NCBI RefSeq assembly: GCF_012849555.1
Contig: NZ_CP051685.1
Location: 2,790,001-2,854,000 of the forward strand
DNA from: Massilia forsythiae
GTDB taxonomy: Bacteria; Pseudomonadota; Gammaproteobacteria; Burkholderiales; Burkholderiaceae_D
Length of the DNA stretch: 64,000 bases
Direction of reading: 5' to 3'
In this document: positions 28,101 to 36,489 of the stretch, in pieces
Layout: the number at the start of each line of letters is the position of its first letter
Numbering within the stretch: the first letter of the stretch is position 1
Position numbers and translations under genes: made by a program
Notes under the pieces: model-generated
What the model was told of the DNA's origin: nothing
Databases searched by the model: none
Seen by the model: the letters and a program-made list of their open reading frames with translations, nothing else

Positions 28101-29678
28101 ATTCCCACGGTGGCCGCCTTCCCCCGCTTCCAGCTCGCGGCTGCGCAACCCGCTCAAGGCCTTCTGCTGCGGCAACTGCCACGGTGGCATATGGTTGTAG
28201 TTGTGCAGTACCCCCAGCACCATCGGATGATCGATATTCCCGTTAAGGAACACGACGGATACTTCTTCGCCCACCCGCGGCAAGCGGATATTGCCGAACT
28301 CGCTGCCAGCCCCGGAAGACATCACGCGCAGCCAGGGCGAACTGTTCTCGTCATACGCACCCAGCCGGTCCCAGTGAAACTGCACCTTGATCCGCCCATA
28401 CTCATCGGTATGGATCTCCGCCCCGGACGGCCCCACCACGAGCGCCGTCTGGATGCCGGGATCGCTACAAGGCCGGCTGTTGTAATACCGCCCTGGGCGC
28501 CACATCAGGTCCTTGCGCACGCAGCGAAAGGTGTTTGCGTAATGCGACGGCGCGCCGCGTCCAGCTTGGTAATTGTTGCTAGCCTCGTGGTCGACGCTCA
28601 AGATCAGGTAGTGCCGGTCGGCGATGCTACGGCGCGGCGCTTCGCCCCACTTCGGCACTTGCGGCTCGGCGCTGAAGTGGTCGGCCAGCGTGAAGTACCG
28701 GCCCGACTGGGCGTTGCGGTCGTTGCCGCGCGCTTCGAAATACTGGGTGTTGGCGTCCTGCTCGTCCATGCGCCGGCGCGCGCGCTGTTCGCCCTCGAAA
28801 TGGGTACGGAAACCGTACGAGCCCATGTCTTCGTAGACTTCATGGGGAAACACGTCGCCCTGGTCGTTGAGGGAGTCGGCGCTGGAGCGTTGCGCCACGG
28901 GGTTCTTGTAGTCGAAGCTGGCCAGCGTCGTCTGGCCGGAGCCGATGCGGCGGATGGCGCTCCACTCGTGGATGCCGTCGTCCTCGAGCGATCCGGTCTT
29001 GTCGCGAAACGGGATCTCGCCAGAATCGTCGATGCCGTGCGGATCGATGGCTTCCGCGTAGGTACTCTTGTCCATCAGCCAGAGCGTGTGGCCATCCTCG
29101 CGGTGCTCGTACCAGTAGGCCAGGCCGAGCGCTTCCCAGCGGCGGTGCAGGTGATTGTAGTCGGTCTCGTCGTACTGGTTGGCGCAGGTGATCGGCAGGT
29201 CCTCGCCCAGGATAGCCGCGTGCCAGTCGGCCTGGCGGTAATGGGCGAAGGTCAGTTCGGTCATCTGGACGACGGTCTTGCCGTGGAAAGACACGTTGTC
29301 CTTGCGCAGCCTGGCAAAGGCCAGCCACGGTTCCAGCACCATGCGGTAGAACGCAAAGCCGCCGTCGGTGCGCACGAAGCGGAATTCCGTGACGTAGCCG
29401 TTGAAGTAGCGCAGCGAACCGTCTTCGCGCACCAGGGAAATCGTGACCATGCGTCCCATCAGCGGTTTCAGGAGGATGTGCGCGTTGTCGGACAGCAGTT
29501 CGACGTCGAAGCGGAAGCAGCGCGAGACTTCCTCGTGCGCGCGCAACCGGTTGACCAGGAGGATGCGGTCCGGGCCGTCGCCGTGCGGGAAGTCGATGCG
29601 CAGCAGGCGGTCGTGCTGGGCATCGAGGCCGAACGCCGATAGCGCAGCATCCACCGCGATCGCTTGAATTTCCTCCAT
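25122..29678 (-). CDS. vgrG: Evolved VgrG spike with metallopeptidase and Het-C-like effector domains
   Basis: 1518 residues, over twice a plain VgrG. Residues ~1-500 are the gp27/gp5-like spike (SRCFRFDVELLS, then EIHTDEYGRIKVQFHWDR at ~422, GNIRLPRVGEEV and DHPMVLGVLHN). A linker and DUF2345-like beta region run to ~800. The extension then has a zinc-peptidase motif HEFGH (933-937) with a possible third ligand in EGDEGAKFAY (~963), and a Het-C-like region: IYFGNWLRDYSQLLD (~1072), HFGAALHVLEDYFAHSNFVE (~1213) and TGMFDSDD (~1260). The gene follows tssG by 138 bp and has GGAG before its ATG. GC content falls sharply near codon 770, so the effector end was grafted onto a resident spike. It should be delivered into rival cells; the double-domain activity is not known to me. 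Confidence 0.9.
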   Translation of the reverse strand: MEEIQAIAVDAALSAFGLDAQHDRLLRIDFPHGDGPDRILLVNRLRAHEEVSRCFRFDVELLSDNAHILLKPLMGRMVTISLVREDGSLRYFNGYVTEFRFVRTDGGFAFYRMVLEPWLAFARLRKDNVSFHGKTVVQMTELTFAHYRQADWHAAILGEDLPITCANQYDETDYNHLHRRWEALGLAYWYEHREDGHTLWLMDKSTYAEAIDPHGIDDSGEIPFRDKTGSLEDDGIHEWSAIRRIGSGQTTLASFDYKNPVAQRSSADSLNDQGDVFPHEVYEDMGSYGFRTHFEGEQRARRRMDEQDANTQYFEARGNDRNAQSGRYFTLADHFSAEPQVPKWGEAPRRSIADRHYLILSVDHEASNNYQAGRGAPSHYANTFRCVRKDLMWRPGRYYNSRPCSDPGIQTALVVGPSGAEIHTDEYGRIKVQFHWDRLGAYDENSSPWLRVMSSGAGSEFGNIRLPRVGEEVSVVFLNGNIDHPMVLGVLHNYNHMPPWQLPQQKALSGLRSRELEAGEGGHRGNHLVLDDTPGKIQVQLKSDHQCSQLSLGHIARIEDTSGRQDERGEGWELRTDGHGVARAGQGMLITTEARPNGDSHIKDMGETIKQLSTATELQEQMGKLAQHYGAQENQELQQNDTVNDLQSQNQAFQGGGTKEFPELAEPHLVVTSPAGIELSSAQSTHIASNRHTAITSGKSLSIASAEGLFASIGKTFRLFVHKAGMRLIAAGGKVSVQAQNDDVEVIANKVLALLSESDWVDIRGKKGVRLHGANHVFEISDKTQFFTSSPVLFHGNLETLPPKNISAAPEQKRQAFTVAPSASSAVETDHHLESTFAFNQIEQVAKNFTYAEFVMFLAPIFGYDIPAETYIKLHEELRNGSIKQPAIKVMRSCHYPASFDNETREILVHQTAADRAAAGNDHSWELLTALIHEFGHYIDLVLRKDLAEKNPDGTSTLKSDAEGDEGAKFAYNIAFFDFCNTGSTTYAIYRSPAFDGELKVDYHEVQQAIKKSQDEDAQHNEGKEGNVEFFGAGLGEHHKERPTSSFGHQSIEHALLNASINFKDEDTLKKIYFGNWLRDYSQLLDPSIVRKPEAPRNFPTAFSRQELTELVDIFAELEFVQDPKKKQIFKVTPSILGVYRPVEHIDNPTNNSTNTPDPHTIDKDFQPKASAEYTSIDPTTSMKRYIDSSATYMSGEINKALVAGPGPEGYRHFGAALHVLEDYFAHSNFVELSLRKVGHVHVLPWTSPTPGKHNLPVVTGMFDSDDVIASTAGTIADIVFKVEWKFTPIESGERTKADRVLLILLRAHSDPRVLQAYEDYLKIRDNLAKIPGYKYMGIIPHYTVGLIANINNFVYSTLLHLVGNSVDDQQIVRVGDPNTNGSTNPTHSQLAKDHDNHPFHTLAAELAKIAVTKVGSAVADRWWNGDTAIDPALIARGFLTHPFDTNWQDKLVTDWAVKHPKEVKRGESATEWEAIEKAHKKEVLDSINRAKKMSQESWDYINKNFTTLFKEKNQIKK

Positions 29679-29816
29679 CGGCTATCTCCAAGGGTTTGTC
29701 GAATATCAGATTTCCAACAGTCAAGGTACGCAACCGAGAATGACGAAGCTTGACTTGGCTCAAAAGCGGACTCGGCGCTGGAAGACAAGTGGCAGCAGCA
29801 CAACGCCTCCCGATCG

Positions 29817-30845
29817 TTATCGTCCAGTCTTTGCAACTGGCGTCAGACGGAGAATGGAACGGATATCCGGCCGGCTCGCCTTGCCGGCGCTGACCGTCAG
29901 GAAGGAATTCAAGCCGAGGCGCCTGCGCTCCGGCCCCCTGGTCGCCAGCGTCAGCGGCTTCAACGCCGGCTTGTCCAGCAACAGCCTGACTTCGTACTGC
30001 ACACAAGGCACCGAGAACAGCTCGACCATCTCCGTCAACGCCGCATGCGAGCGGCCACGCGGCAGGAACGCCTGCGCCGCTTCTTCATCCAGCGGACCGA
30101 TGTGAAGGCGCACGCGCACATCGTTGCGCCATATGCGCGAGCCCAAGGCGGCGCCGAAGCCGAGGACCGGGTCGGTCACGCCCAGTGTGCTGCGCCGTTG
30201 CGCCGGGAGCGGATCCCAGGCGCCGACGAATTCCTCGAGACGCACCGGAACCCCGAAGTAGTCGCCCAGTACGCGCTCCACGGTCGAGGCAGCGATCGGA
30301 CGCGTCCCGAGCAGCCCGGCATAGTAGGCGCCGACCTGCGCCGGCAGCGATGCGTGCGGCTTGCCCGGTCCGAAGCCGGCCGGCCGCAGGCCGCCTAGTG
30401 CGCTCAGCAGCGGCAGCAAGTCGTCCTGGCCGCGGGTGTTGAAGCCGTGTTCGACGCGGTATTTTCCCCAGGCCTCGTAGAACAGGCCGATGGCGCGGTT
30501 CGAGAACAGGTCGATGAACGGTTTCCAGCTTTCGTCGCCGCCCGGCCCCGTCTTGGCGGCCGCCCGTTCGGTATCGTGCAGGGGCAGGGTGCCGCTGGCG
30601 CCCAGCAGGCCGATGAACGCCGGCGTGATGTGGATGCGGTGCAGGGCAGTGCCGTCCGCCGGCTCGACCCGCAGGCTTTCGATCTCGCTGGCCGGGAAGC
30701 CCAGCGACAGGCTGTTACGGAAGCGCAGCACCTGGCCGAACGCCTGGGCATACGGAATGCCCTGGCGGCGCAGCACGCGCACCAGGATGTTCAGCAATTG
30801 GGCGAAGCGGTACCTGTGCGGCGCCGTGGTCAGACGTTCCATCAT
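29817..30845 (-). CDS. tssG: Type VI secretion baseplate protein TssG
   Basis: 342 residues, normal for TssG. With TssF it forms the wedge of the baseplate that holds the VgrG spike before contraction. Typical segments: FAQLLNILVRVLRRQGIPYA at the start, GLLGASGTLPLHDTE, FIDLFSNRAIGLFYEAW (near residue 115) and the C-terminal LGLNSFLTV. The start is the first of two adjacent ATGs. It lies 13 bp after tssF in the tssE-tssF-tssG operon. Confidence 0.95.
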   Translation of the reverse strand: MMERLTTAPHRYRFAQLLNILVRVLRRQGIPYAQAFGQVLRFRNSLSLGFPASEIESLRVEPADGTALHRIHITPAFIGLLGASGTLPLHDTERAAAKTGPGGDESWKPFIDLFSNRAIGLFYEAWGKYRVEHGFNTRGQDDLLPLLSALGGLRPAGFGPGKPHASLPAQVGAYYAGLLGTRPIAASTVERVLGDYFGVPVRLEEFVGAWDPLPAQRRSTLGVTDPVLGFGAALGSRIWRNDVRVRLHIGPLDEEAAQAFLPRGRSHAALTEMVELFSVPCVQYEVRLLLDKPALKPLTLATRGPERRRLGLNSFLTVSAGKASRPDIRSILRLTPVAKTGR

Positions 30846-30858
30846 TGCCGGCGCCCGC

Positions 30859-32703
30859 TCATGACAGCGCCATGCTGCCGCTTCTCGGTTTGCATCGGCA
30901 CAGTACCTCCCCGGTTCGCTGCGACAGGACCACCAGCTCGATGAAGCTGTTCATCTGGACGTACAGCGCAAAGAACTGGTCGATCACCTGGATGAAGAGA
31001 TGCAGGCCGGCGCCCACGAAAGCTTCCTCGTCGATCGTCAGGCGCACTTCGGTGCCGTGCGCCAGCGAGGCGCCGCGCTTGTGCCGGATCCAGGCGGTGG
31101 TTTCGGCATGTTCCAGCCCGACGATGCCGGCGATCTGGCGTTGCGAGACCACCGAACCGGTGATGTCGTACAGGGTCAGCATCTCGCGCAGGCCATGCGC
31201 GCCTTCCTTGACGAGCGAACGGTGGTTCAGCGTCAGGTGCGAGATCAGGCGCCAGTGGGCGCCCTGGCCGTTCGTCAGGCGATGCGGCCGCGTGGGCCGG
31301 CGCAGGAAGCGGATCGTCGCGCCTTCTGTGGCGCCGGGAACCGACAGGTCGCCGCCGGCCGCCCCGGTTCTCAACAGGCATGGCAGTTCGCGGTTGGTGC
31401 AGGTGAGGTCGATCGACAGCGTGCTCCGCTCGATCGCCAGGGCCTCGCCGTCGGCATCGACGAGGGCGATGGCCTTTTCGTGGCCGGGACTGATGGCGGC
31501 CAGCGTGTCGTCGTGGCGCAGCAGCCAATAGCGGCCTTTATGGCTGTCGTTCTCGCCATGCCGTAGCGAATAGAAGGGACGGAATTCGAGCGCCGGGAAG
31601 GCTTTTCCCTCGCGCTGTACCATGTGGACCCGGTCCACCGAATAGATTTCATAGGCGGCCGCGTGCGTGGGATGGGCCACCACGGTGTAGTCGGCGCTGT
31701 GCTGGTCGTAGCCGATCGGGACCGCCGGCTGCTGGAACAGGTTGACCACCGGGGTGCAGCCGGGCAGCAGGCTGTGGGCCGACAGGCCGGCCAGCATCCT
31801 GGCCTGGTCCGAACCCGGCGCCACGCCGGCCAATGCCAGGTGCAGCGTGAAGCGCGTGCAGTTCGCCGGTAGGCGCGCGCGCACGGCGGCCAGGTCGATG
31901 TCGACGAAGTTGAATTTTTCCGGGAAGGCGAAGAACTCCGCCAGGATGCGGTAGGCGCGCTGCGAACGGGCGTCGAACGGGATCAGCGCCTCGTCGTCGG
32001 CGAAGCCGACCGGCGCGACCGGCAGCGCGGCCAGCGGCCGCCATTCGCTTTCCGTTCCGGCCTGGACATAGGCTGCCGACGCGCGCAGGAACAGCGCATC
32101 GCGCAGCGCCGCGCAGAACGAGGCGTCGCCGTCGAGATACAGCCGCAACGGCGCCGCGTGTTGCGCGTGCATGGCCGCCGCGCAGGCGAACTCGATGGCG
32201 ATCGATGCCGTCACGCCCGGCGCCAGCCTGGTCGATGCCGGCGCGCGGATGAGCGCATCGAATTTGACCGAAGCGATGGCGGCCGGGGACGGCGCGACAG
32301 CGTAGACGGTGCGAAACGTGCACGCCACGCCGTGCACCGGCTTCGATGCCAGCGAGGTGCCGCGCGCAACCGTCTTGCCGCCGCTGCCGCAGCTGCTGCC
32401 GGTGTCTTGCGCGGACGGCATGACGCGTGCGATCGCGCACGAGGGAAATGGCCGCAGGTAGTGCGGAAACAGCAGTTCCAGCAGCGCTTCCGTGAATTGC
32501 GGATAGCTGTCGTCCAGGCGCTTCGACACGCGCGCGCACAGCAGCGCGACCGCCTGGATCAGGCGCTCGACGTGCGGATCGTCGCAGGCGTCGCCGCCCA
32601 GTTGCAGCTTGGCCGCGACCTTCGGATAGCGCTCGGCATATTCGCGGCACAGCTGCCGCATCGTGACGAGCTCGCGTTCGTACTGCGCAAACAGTTGGTC
32701 CAT
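30859..32703 (-). CDS. tssF: Type VI secretion baseplate protein TssF
   Basis: 614 residues from MDQLFAQYERELVTMRQL, the canonical TssF start. Other family marks are DDPHVERLIQAVALLCAR, LLELLFPHYLRPFPS (residues ~80-94), EFFAFPEKFNFVDIDL, and a C-terminal FALYVQMNSFIELVVLSQ. TssF pairs with TssG as a baseplate wedge component. A longer frame upstream is antisense artefact over tssE. It begins 11 bp after the tssE stop. Confidence 0.96.
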   Translation of the reverse strand: MDQLFAQYERELVTMRQLCREYAERYPKVAAKLQLGGDACDDPHVERLIQAVALLCARVSKRLDDSYPQFTEALLELLFPHYLRPFPSCAIARVMPSAQDTGSSCGSGGKTVARGTSLASKPVHGVACTFRTVYAVAPSPAAIASVKFDALIRAPASTRLAPGVTASIAIEFACAAAMHAQHAAPLRLYLDGDASFCAALRDALFLRASAAYVQAGTESEWRPLAALPVAPVGFADDEALIPFDARSQRAYRILAEFFAFPEKFNFVDIDLAAVRARLPANCTRFTLHLALAGVAPGSDQARMLAGLSAHSLLPGCTPVVNLFQQPAVPIGYDQHSADYTVVAHPTHAAAYEIYSVDRVHMVQREGKAFPALEFRPFYSLRHGENDSHKGRYWLLRHDDTLAAISPGHEKAIALVDADGEALAIERSTLSIDLTCTNRELPCLLRTGAAGGDLSVPGATEGATIRFLRRPTRPHRLTNGQGAHWRLISHLTLNHRSLVKEGAHGLREMLTLYDITGSVVSQRQIAGIVGLEHAETTAWIRHKRGASLAHGTEVRLTIDEEAFVGAGLHLFIQVIDQFFALYVQMNSFIELVVLSQRTGEVLCRCKPRSGSMALS

Positions 32704-32714
32704 GGCGATCGTGG

Positions 32715-33197
32715 CTAAGGAGCGCTGCGGATGCGCTGCAGCGAATAGCGCTGCAGCGATGGCTGGAACACGGCGTTGAATTGCATCGCTTCGGCCGATT
32801 GATCGTTCTTCAGTTCGGCGGTGATCACGAAGTCGACCCGGTTGATGGCGCCTTTCCTGGGCTGCAACGTGGCGCTGACCTTGTGCAGGCGCGGTTCGTG
32901 GCGCTCGATTGCCAGCCGCACCGCGGTGCAGATGCGCTTCTGGTCGGCGTCGCTGGTCATGCACATGCCGGCGAAGTCGATCAGGCCGTAGTTGACCACG
33001 GACTTGCCGACCTCGTCGTAGCCGGCCAGCGCCTGGGGCAGCAGGGCCGAGCGGGTGTTGAGCAGCGCTTCCAGGTCGCGCGTGATGCTTTCCTGCCACG
33101 CGTCGGCGCGCCCGGGTGACGGGCGCAAGCGGCCGTGGGCGTCGCTATCGTCGTCGGCATCCAGACGGTCGAACAAGCCGGGCACGAAACGCTGCAT
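32715..33197 (-). CDS. tssE: Type VI secretion baseplate protein TssE (gp25-like)
   Basis: 160 residues. The start FVPGLFDRLD and the core SITRDLEALLNTR (residues ~37-49) and VVNYGLIDFAGM (~67-78) are typical of TssE, the gp25-like part that joins baseplate to the contractile sheath. It is the first gene of the minus-strand operon; a 199-bp divergent promoter region separates it from tssK. Confidence 0.94.
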   Translation of the reverse strand: MQRFVPGLFDRLDADDDSDAHGRLRPSPGRADAWQESITRDLEALLNTRSALLPQALAGYDEVGKSVVNYGLIDFAGMCMTSDADQKRICTAVRLAIERHEPRLHKVSATLQPRKGAINRVDFVITAELKNDQSAEAMQFNAVFQPSLQRYSLQRIRSAP

Positions 33198-33396
33198 GCT
33201 GTTTCCTCGAAGACCGCCTCAGGGCGCAAGAAGCGTCATTATTTCGTTCTTTCCGGTAGTAAATTTGCGCTTCATCAATAAAGGCATCTACAAGAAAAAG
33301 CGGTAGCGTAAATGCGCCAGATCAATAATTCGCTGCGCGATGCCGGCCATGCTTTGTCGAATCTGGACTGGATGAACCTGCACGAAGGAGAAAGCG

Positions 33397-34731
33397 ATGA
33401 GCCTGGGAGCGAAAATCCTGTGGTCCGAAGGGCTGACGCTGGGACCGCAGCATTTCCAGCGGCAAGACATGTACCACGAGACGCGGCTGCTCGGCATGGT
33501 GTCCGCCCTTCACCCCAACTTCTGGGGCGTGCGCTCGCTGCAGTGGAACCTGCAAGGGCTCGGGCACAACCTGCTCGAAGCGCAGGCAATGTCGCTGATC
33601 TTCCAGGATGGCGCGGTCTACGATGCCCCCGCGGCGGACCTGCTGCCGGTTGCGCTCGACCTGGCCCAGTTGCCGCAGGAGATCAACACCTTCACGATCT
33701 ACGCCGCGCTCCCGACCATCCGGCCGCACGGCGCCAATGCGGAAGAGGGCGGCCGCTATGCGCTGGCAGAAGCGGAAACGTCCGACCTGTTCAGCGATGC
33801 GGTGCCGATCGACGTGCCGTTCCTGAAAAAGCGCATCCGCCTGCTCACCCACGCCGAGCCGCGCGACGGCCACGTCGGCTTTCCGGTGCTGCGCATCCAC
33901 CGCGATCCGCGCGGCGGCTTCGAGGCCGATCCGGCCTTCGTGCCGCCGTGCGTGGCGCTCGAAGCCGCCCCGCCGCTGCGGCAACTGCTGGACGGCTTGA
34001 TGAGCGCGTTGACCGCCAAGGCCGTGTCGCTGCACCGTGCGCACCGCAAGACCAACGCCGCCACCTTCGAAGTGCATGCCGGCGACATCACCTCGTGGTG
34101 GATGCTGAACATCATCGGCACGGCGAACGCCTCGCTGCAGCACTACGCGCGCTCGCGCGTGGGGCATCCGGAGGCGCTTTACGAAAAACTGCTGGCGCTG
34201 GCGGGCGGCTTGCTGACGTTCTCGGACCGCTACGCGACGTCGGACCTGCCCGCCTATGTGCACGACGAGCCGGGCATTGCATTCGCCCAACTCGATACGG
34301 TGATCCGCGACCTGGTCGATACCGTCATCTCGGCCAGGTACTTCACGATCGAGCTGGTCGCACAAGACCATCGCCGCACCCATTATCGGGGCGCGCTCGA
34401 TACGTCCAAACTGGGCGAGGACATGCAGCTGTGCCTGGCCGTCAGCGCCGACATGCCGGCGCTCGAGCTGGTGGCGGCGGTGCCGGTGCGCTTCAAGATC
34501 GGCTCGCCCGACGACATCGAACGCATCGTGATGTCGGCGCTGCCCGGCATCACGCTCAAGCACATGCCGCAGGTGCCGGCGGCGGTGCCGGTGCGTCCGG
34601 ATACCTATTACTTCCTGCTGACCACCAGGAGCGGGCTGTACGAGAATGCGCTCAAGGCGCAGGCGATCGCGGTCTATGCGCCGGACGGCATGCGCGACCT
34701 GAAGATCGAACTGATCGCCTTTACCCAGTGA
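33397..34731 (+). CDS. tssK: Type VI secretion baseplate protein TssK
   Basis: 444 residues; the ATG is preceded by AAGGAG. TssK (ImpJ/VasE family) is the trimeric linker between the baseplate and the TssJLM membrane complex. The start ILWSEGLTLGPQHFQRQDMY is diagnostic, and the C-terminal part ends with DLKIELIAF. In complete loci tssK is followed by tssL and tssM; here a phage-type repressor on the opposite strand follows, 21 bp away, so the membrane complex must be encoded elsewhere if the system works. Confidence 0.95.
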   Translation: MSLGAKILWSEGLTLGPQHFQRQDMYHETRLLGMVSALHPNFWGVRSLQWNLQGLGHNLLEAQAMSLIFQDGAVYDAPAADLLPVALDLAQLPQEINTFTIYAALPTIRPHGANAEEGGRYALAEAETSDLFSDAVPIDVPFLKKRIRLLTHAEPRDGHVGFPVLRIHRDPRGGFEADPAFVPPCVALEAAPPLRQLLDGLMSALTAKAVSLHRAHRKTNAATFEVHAGDITSWWMLNIIGTANASLQHYARSRVGHPEALYEKLLALAGGLLTFSDRYATSDLPAYVHDEPGIAFAQLDTVIRDLVDTVISARYFTIELVAQDHRRTHYRGALDTSKLGEDMQLCLAVSADMPALELVAAVPVRFKIGSPDDIERIVMSALPGITLKHMPQVPAAVPVRPDTYYFLLTTRSGLYENALKAQAIAVYAPDGMRDLKIELIAFTQ

Positions 34732-34752
34732 GCGGGCGCGGCGGCCGGGCGC

Positions 34753-35514
34753 TCACAGGCGCCCGGTCAACACCCGCCCGGGCTGGTACACCACCCGTCC
34801 CACCACGCTGCACTGCCCGCTGCGCACGTTGATCGGCCCGAAATCCACGTTCACCGAACACAGGAACCACTCGCTGTTGCGCTTGACCAGCTGCTTGACC
34901 AGCGCCTCGCCGTTGAAATTCAGCGCATAGATCTCGCGGCTGATCGGCTTCCTGTCCGCCGTGTTCACCACCACCACGTCGTCCTCGAACATCATCGGCT
35001 CCATGCTCTGGCCGCGCACGCGGATCGCCAGCAGCTGATGCGGCACCAGCTTGTTGGCCTCGATGACCGCGCGCGGCAGGTGCAGCACGCCGCCATCGTC
35101 CAGGTCCGCCAGGTCCGGCTCGGTCTCGAACCCGGTCACGCCGGCGCGCAGTTTCAGGGTGACCTTGCGGATCGGGATGGTGTCCGGCTCGTCGCCGATG
35201 CGCACACCCTTGGCTTCCTCGATGAAGGGATTGTCGACGGCGTCCGCTAGCGCCACTTCGGCACCGTCGTCGCCCGGGCGCGCCGCCAGCGCCATCGGCG
35301 ACGCGCCGGTTTCCAGCCAGGTGGCCGAGCAGCCGATCGCGCCTTGCGCCTTCAACAAGCCCGCCTTCGAGATGCCGCGGGCTTCCCAATTGTTGACCGT
35401 CTGTTGTGACTGGTTCAGGGCACGGGCGATGTCCGCCTGTGTCTTCAGCCCGGCCAGCACCTCGGCAGCCTCGTAGAGGCGTTTCATTTGTATGTGCATG
35501 TCGCGATTGTCCAT
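34753..35514 (-). CDS. XRE/S24 phage-type repressor (LexA/CI-like)
   Basis: About 253 residues from the ATG at 35514; downstream ATGs are possible. The N-terminal helix-turn-helix is TQADIARALNQSQQTVNNWE. The C-terminal S24 peptidase domain has the nucleophile Ser in VRGQSMEPMM and the catalytic Lys in EALVKQLVKR, preceded by the expected linker. Such repressors self-cleave with RecA after DNA damage. It is divergent from an antiterminator-like gene across an AT-rich operator region, the layout of a phage switch. It converges with tssK. Confidence 0.9.
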   Translation of the reverse strand: MDNRDMHIQMKRLYEAAEVLAGLKTQADIARALNQSQQTVNNWEARGISKAGLLKAQGAIGCSATWLETGASPMALAARPGDDGAEVALADAVDNPFIEEAKGVRIGDEPDTIPIRKVTLKLRAGVTGFETEPDLADLDDGGVLHLPRAVIEANKLVPHQLLAIRVRGQSMEPMMFEDDVVVVNTADRKPISREIYALNFNGEALVKQLVKRNSEWFLCSVNVDFGPINVRSGQCSVVGRVVYQPGRVLTGRL

Positions 35515-35518
35515 TGGG

Positions 35519-35577
35519 CTAAACAAGATGTGTTACACAAAATGTTGACTTGGATTATAAACATGGTGTTTAATAAT
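35519..35577. promoter_or_regulatory. Divergent operator/promoter region of the S24 repressor
   Basis: This AT-rich patch contains dyads AAACAAGATGTGTT (35521-35534) and AAACATGGTGTTT (35559-35571), plus ACAAAATGTT, sharing the pattern AACA-N3-TGTT. A rightward promoter is suggested by TTGACT (35545-35550) and TTTAAT (35569-35574), 18 bp apart, overlapped by the dyads. So the repressor probably controls both directions. Confidence 0.55.
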
Positions 35578-35675
35578 ATCCAGGCGGCGGCGCAATAAAT
35601 GGTTGAAGCGGCAGGAAAAGCAACACGGACACGCTGCGCCTGGCTGCCGCATGGCTGCTATCGATGGAGGAGCAA

Positions 35676-36224
35676 ATGGGATTCAACGAACGCTATTCCC
35701 GTGCCTTGGGCACTTCAGGCCGGCAGGAAGCGGCGCGGCATGGCACGACCGACCCGTTGCTTGCCAGTGCCTTGGCTGCGGCGGGGAGCGACGGCGACCT
35801 GGGCGCCTTGCTGCAGCGCGTGCGAACCATCGACGACGCGCGGCGCGACCCGGCCAGCCTGGCGCAACTGCTGCGACTGTGGATGGCCGAAGTGGCAAGG
35901 CGCGGGCGTGCACGCAGGTGGGCGCCGGAAAACACGGCGTGGAATGCGCAGGCGGCGCACGCGCTGTACCGGACCGTCGCCGAACTGTCGCTGGCCCATT
36001 GGCTCGATGGCGGCTGCAAGGCTTGCGGCGGCACCGGCCAGCACGACGCCCTCGATTGCGCCGATTGCGGCGGCAGGGGCGAGCAACCGATCCGCCACGC
36101 CGGCGGCTTCGTGCACGAGCGCGTCCGGGACATGGTGAGCGAATTGCACAACATCGCTGCCCGTCATGCCCGCCGTGCCAGTGCGCGCCTGCATGGCCGC
36201 CCACCCGGATGGAAAGCCGGATAA
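35676..36224 (+). CDS. Phage antiterminator-like protein with DnaJ-type zinc motif
   Basis: 182 residues; GGAGGAG precedes the ATG at 35676, making this start better than the ATG 12 bases upstream. A zinc-binding motif CKACGGTGQHD followed by CADCGGRG (residues ~111-130) resembles the DnaJ-like cluster in lambdoid antitermination Q-like proteins. The rest is helical and alanine-rich. It lies divergent from the S24 repressor and in front of a terminator and a holin-like gene, the order expected of a late-gene activator whose target is read-through. Function by analogy only. Confidence 0.6.
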   Translation: MGFNERYSRALGTSGRQEAARHGTTDPLLASALAAAGSDGDLGALLQRVRTIDDARRDPASLAQLLRLWMAEVARRGRARRWAPENTAWNAQAAHALYRTVAELSLAHWLDGGCKACGGTGQHDALDCADCGGRGEQPIRHAGGFVHERVRDMVSELHNIAARHARRASARLHGRPPGWKAG

Positions 36225-36383
36225 ACAGCGGATAAAAAGCGGATCAACAGCGCGGCAGCGGCCGCACCGGCTCGGGTCCACACCCATCGACATCCTTTCG
36301 GCACTCGTACTGCGCGGCCCGCCGCCACCGATAGCCGGAACCCGAAGCAGCACAGGCAGCCGGTACCGATTGCCTGTCTCGAC

Positions 36384-36413
36384 AGCCCGAACCGTCGCAC
36401 GTTCGGGCTTTTT
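36384..36413 (+). terminator. Rho-independent terminator upstream of the holin-like gene
   Basis: AGCCCGAAC (36384-36392) pairs perfectly with GTTCGGGCT (36401-36409) over an 8-nt loop, followed by a T-run. It lies between the antiterminator-like gene and the holin-like gene, where a late-operon antitermination target could sit. Confidence 0.88.
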
Positions 36414-36489
36414 CGTTTCCGGTCCGGCATCGTGGATCGGAACAGGCAGCGCCCGTCCGGCACGGGTTCATTCAAGGTAGAGGTTTTCA

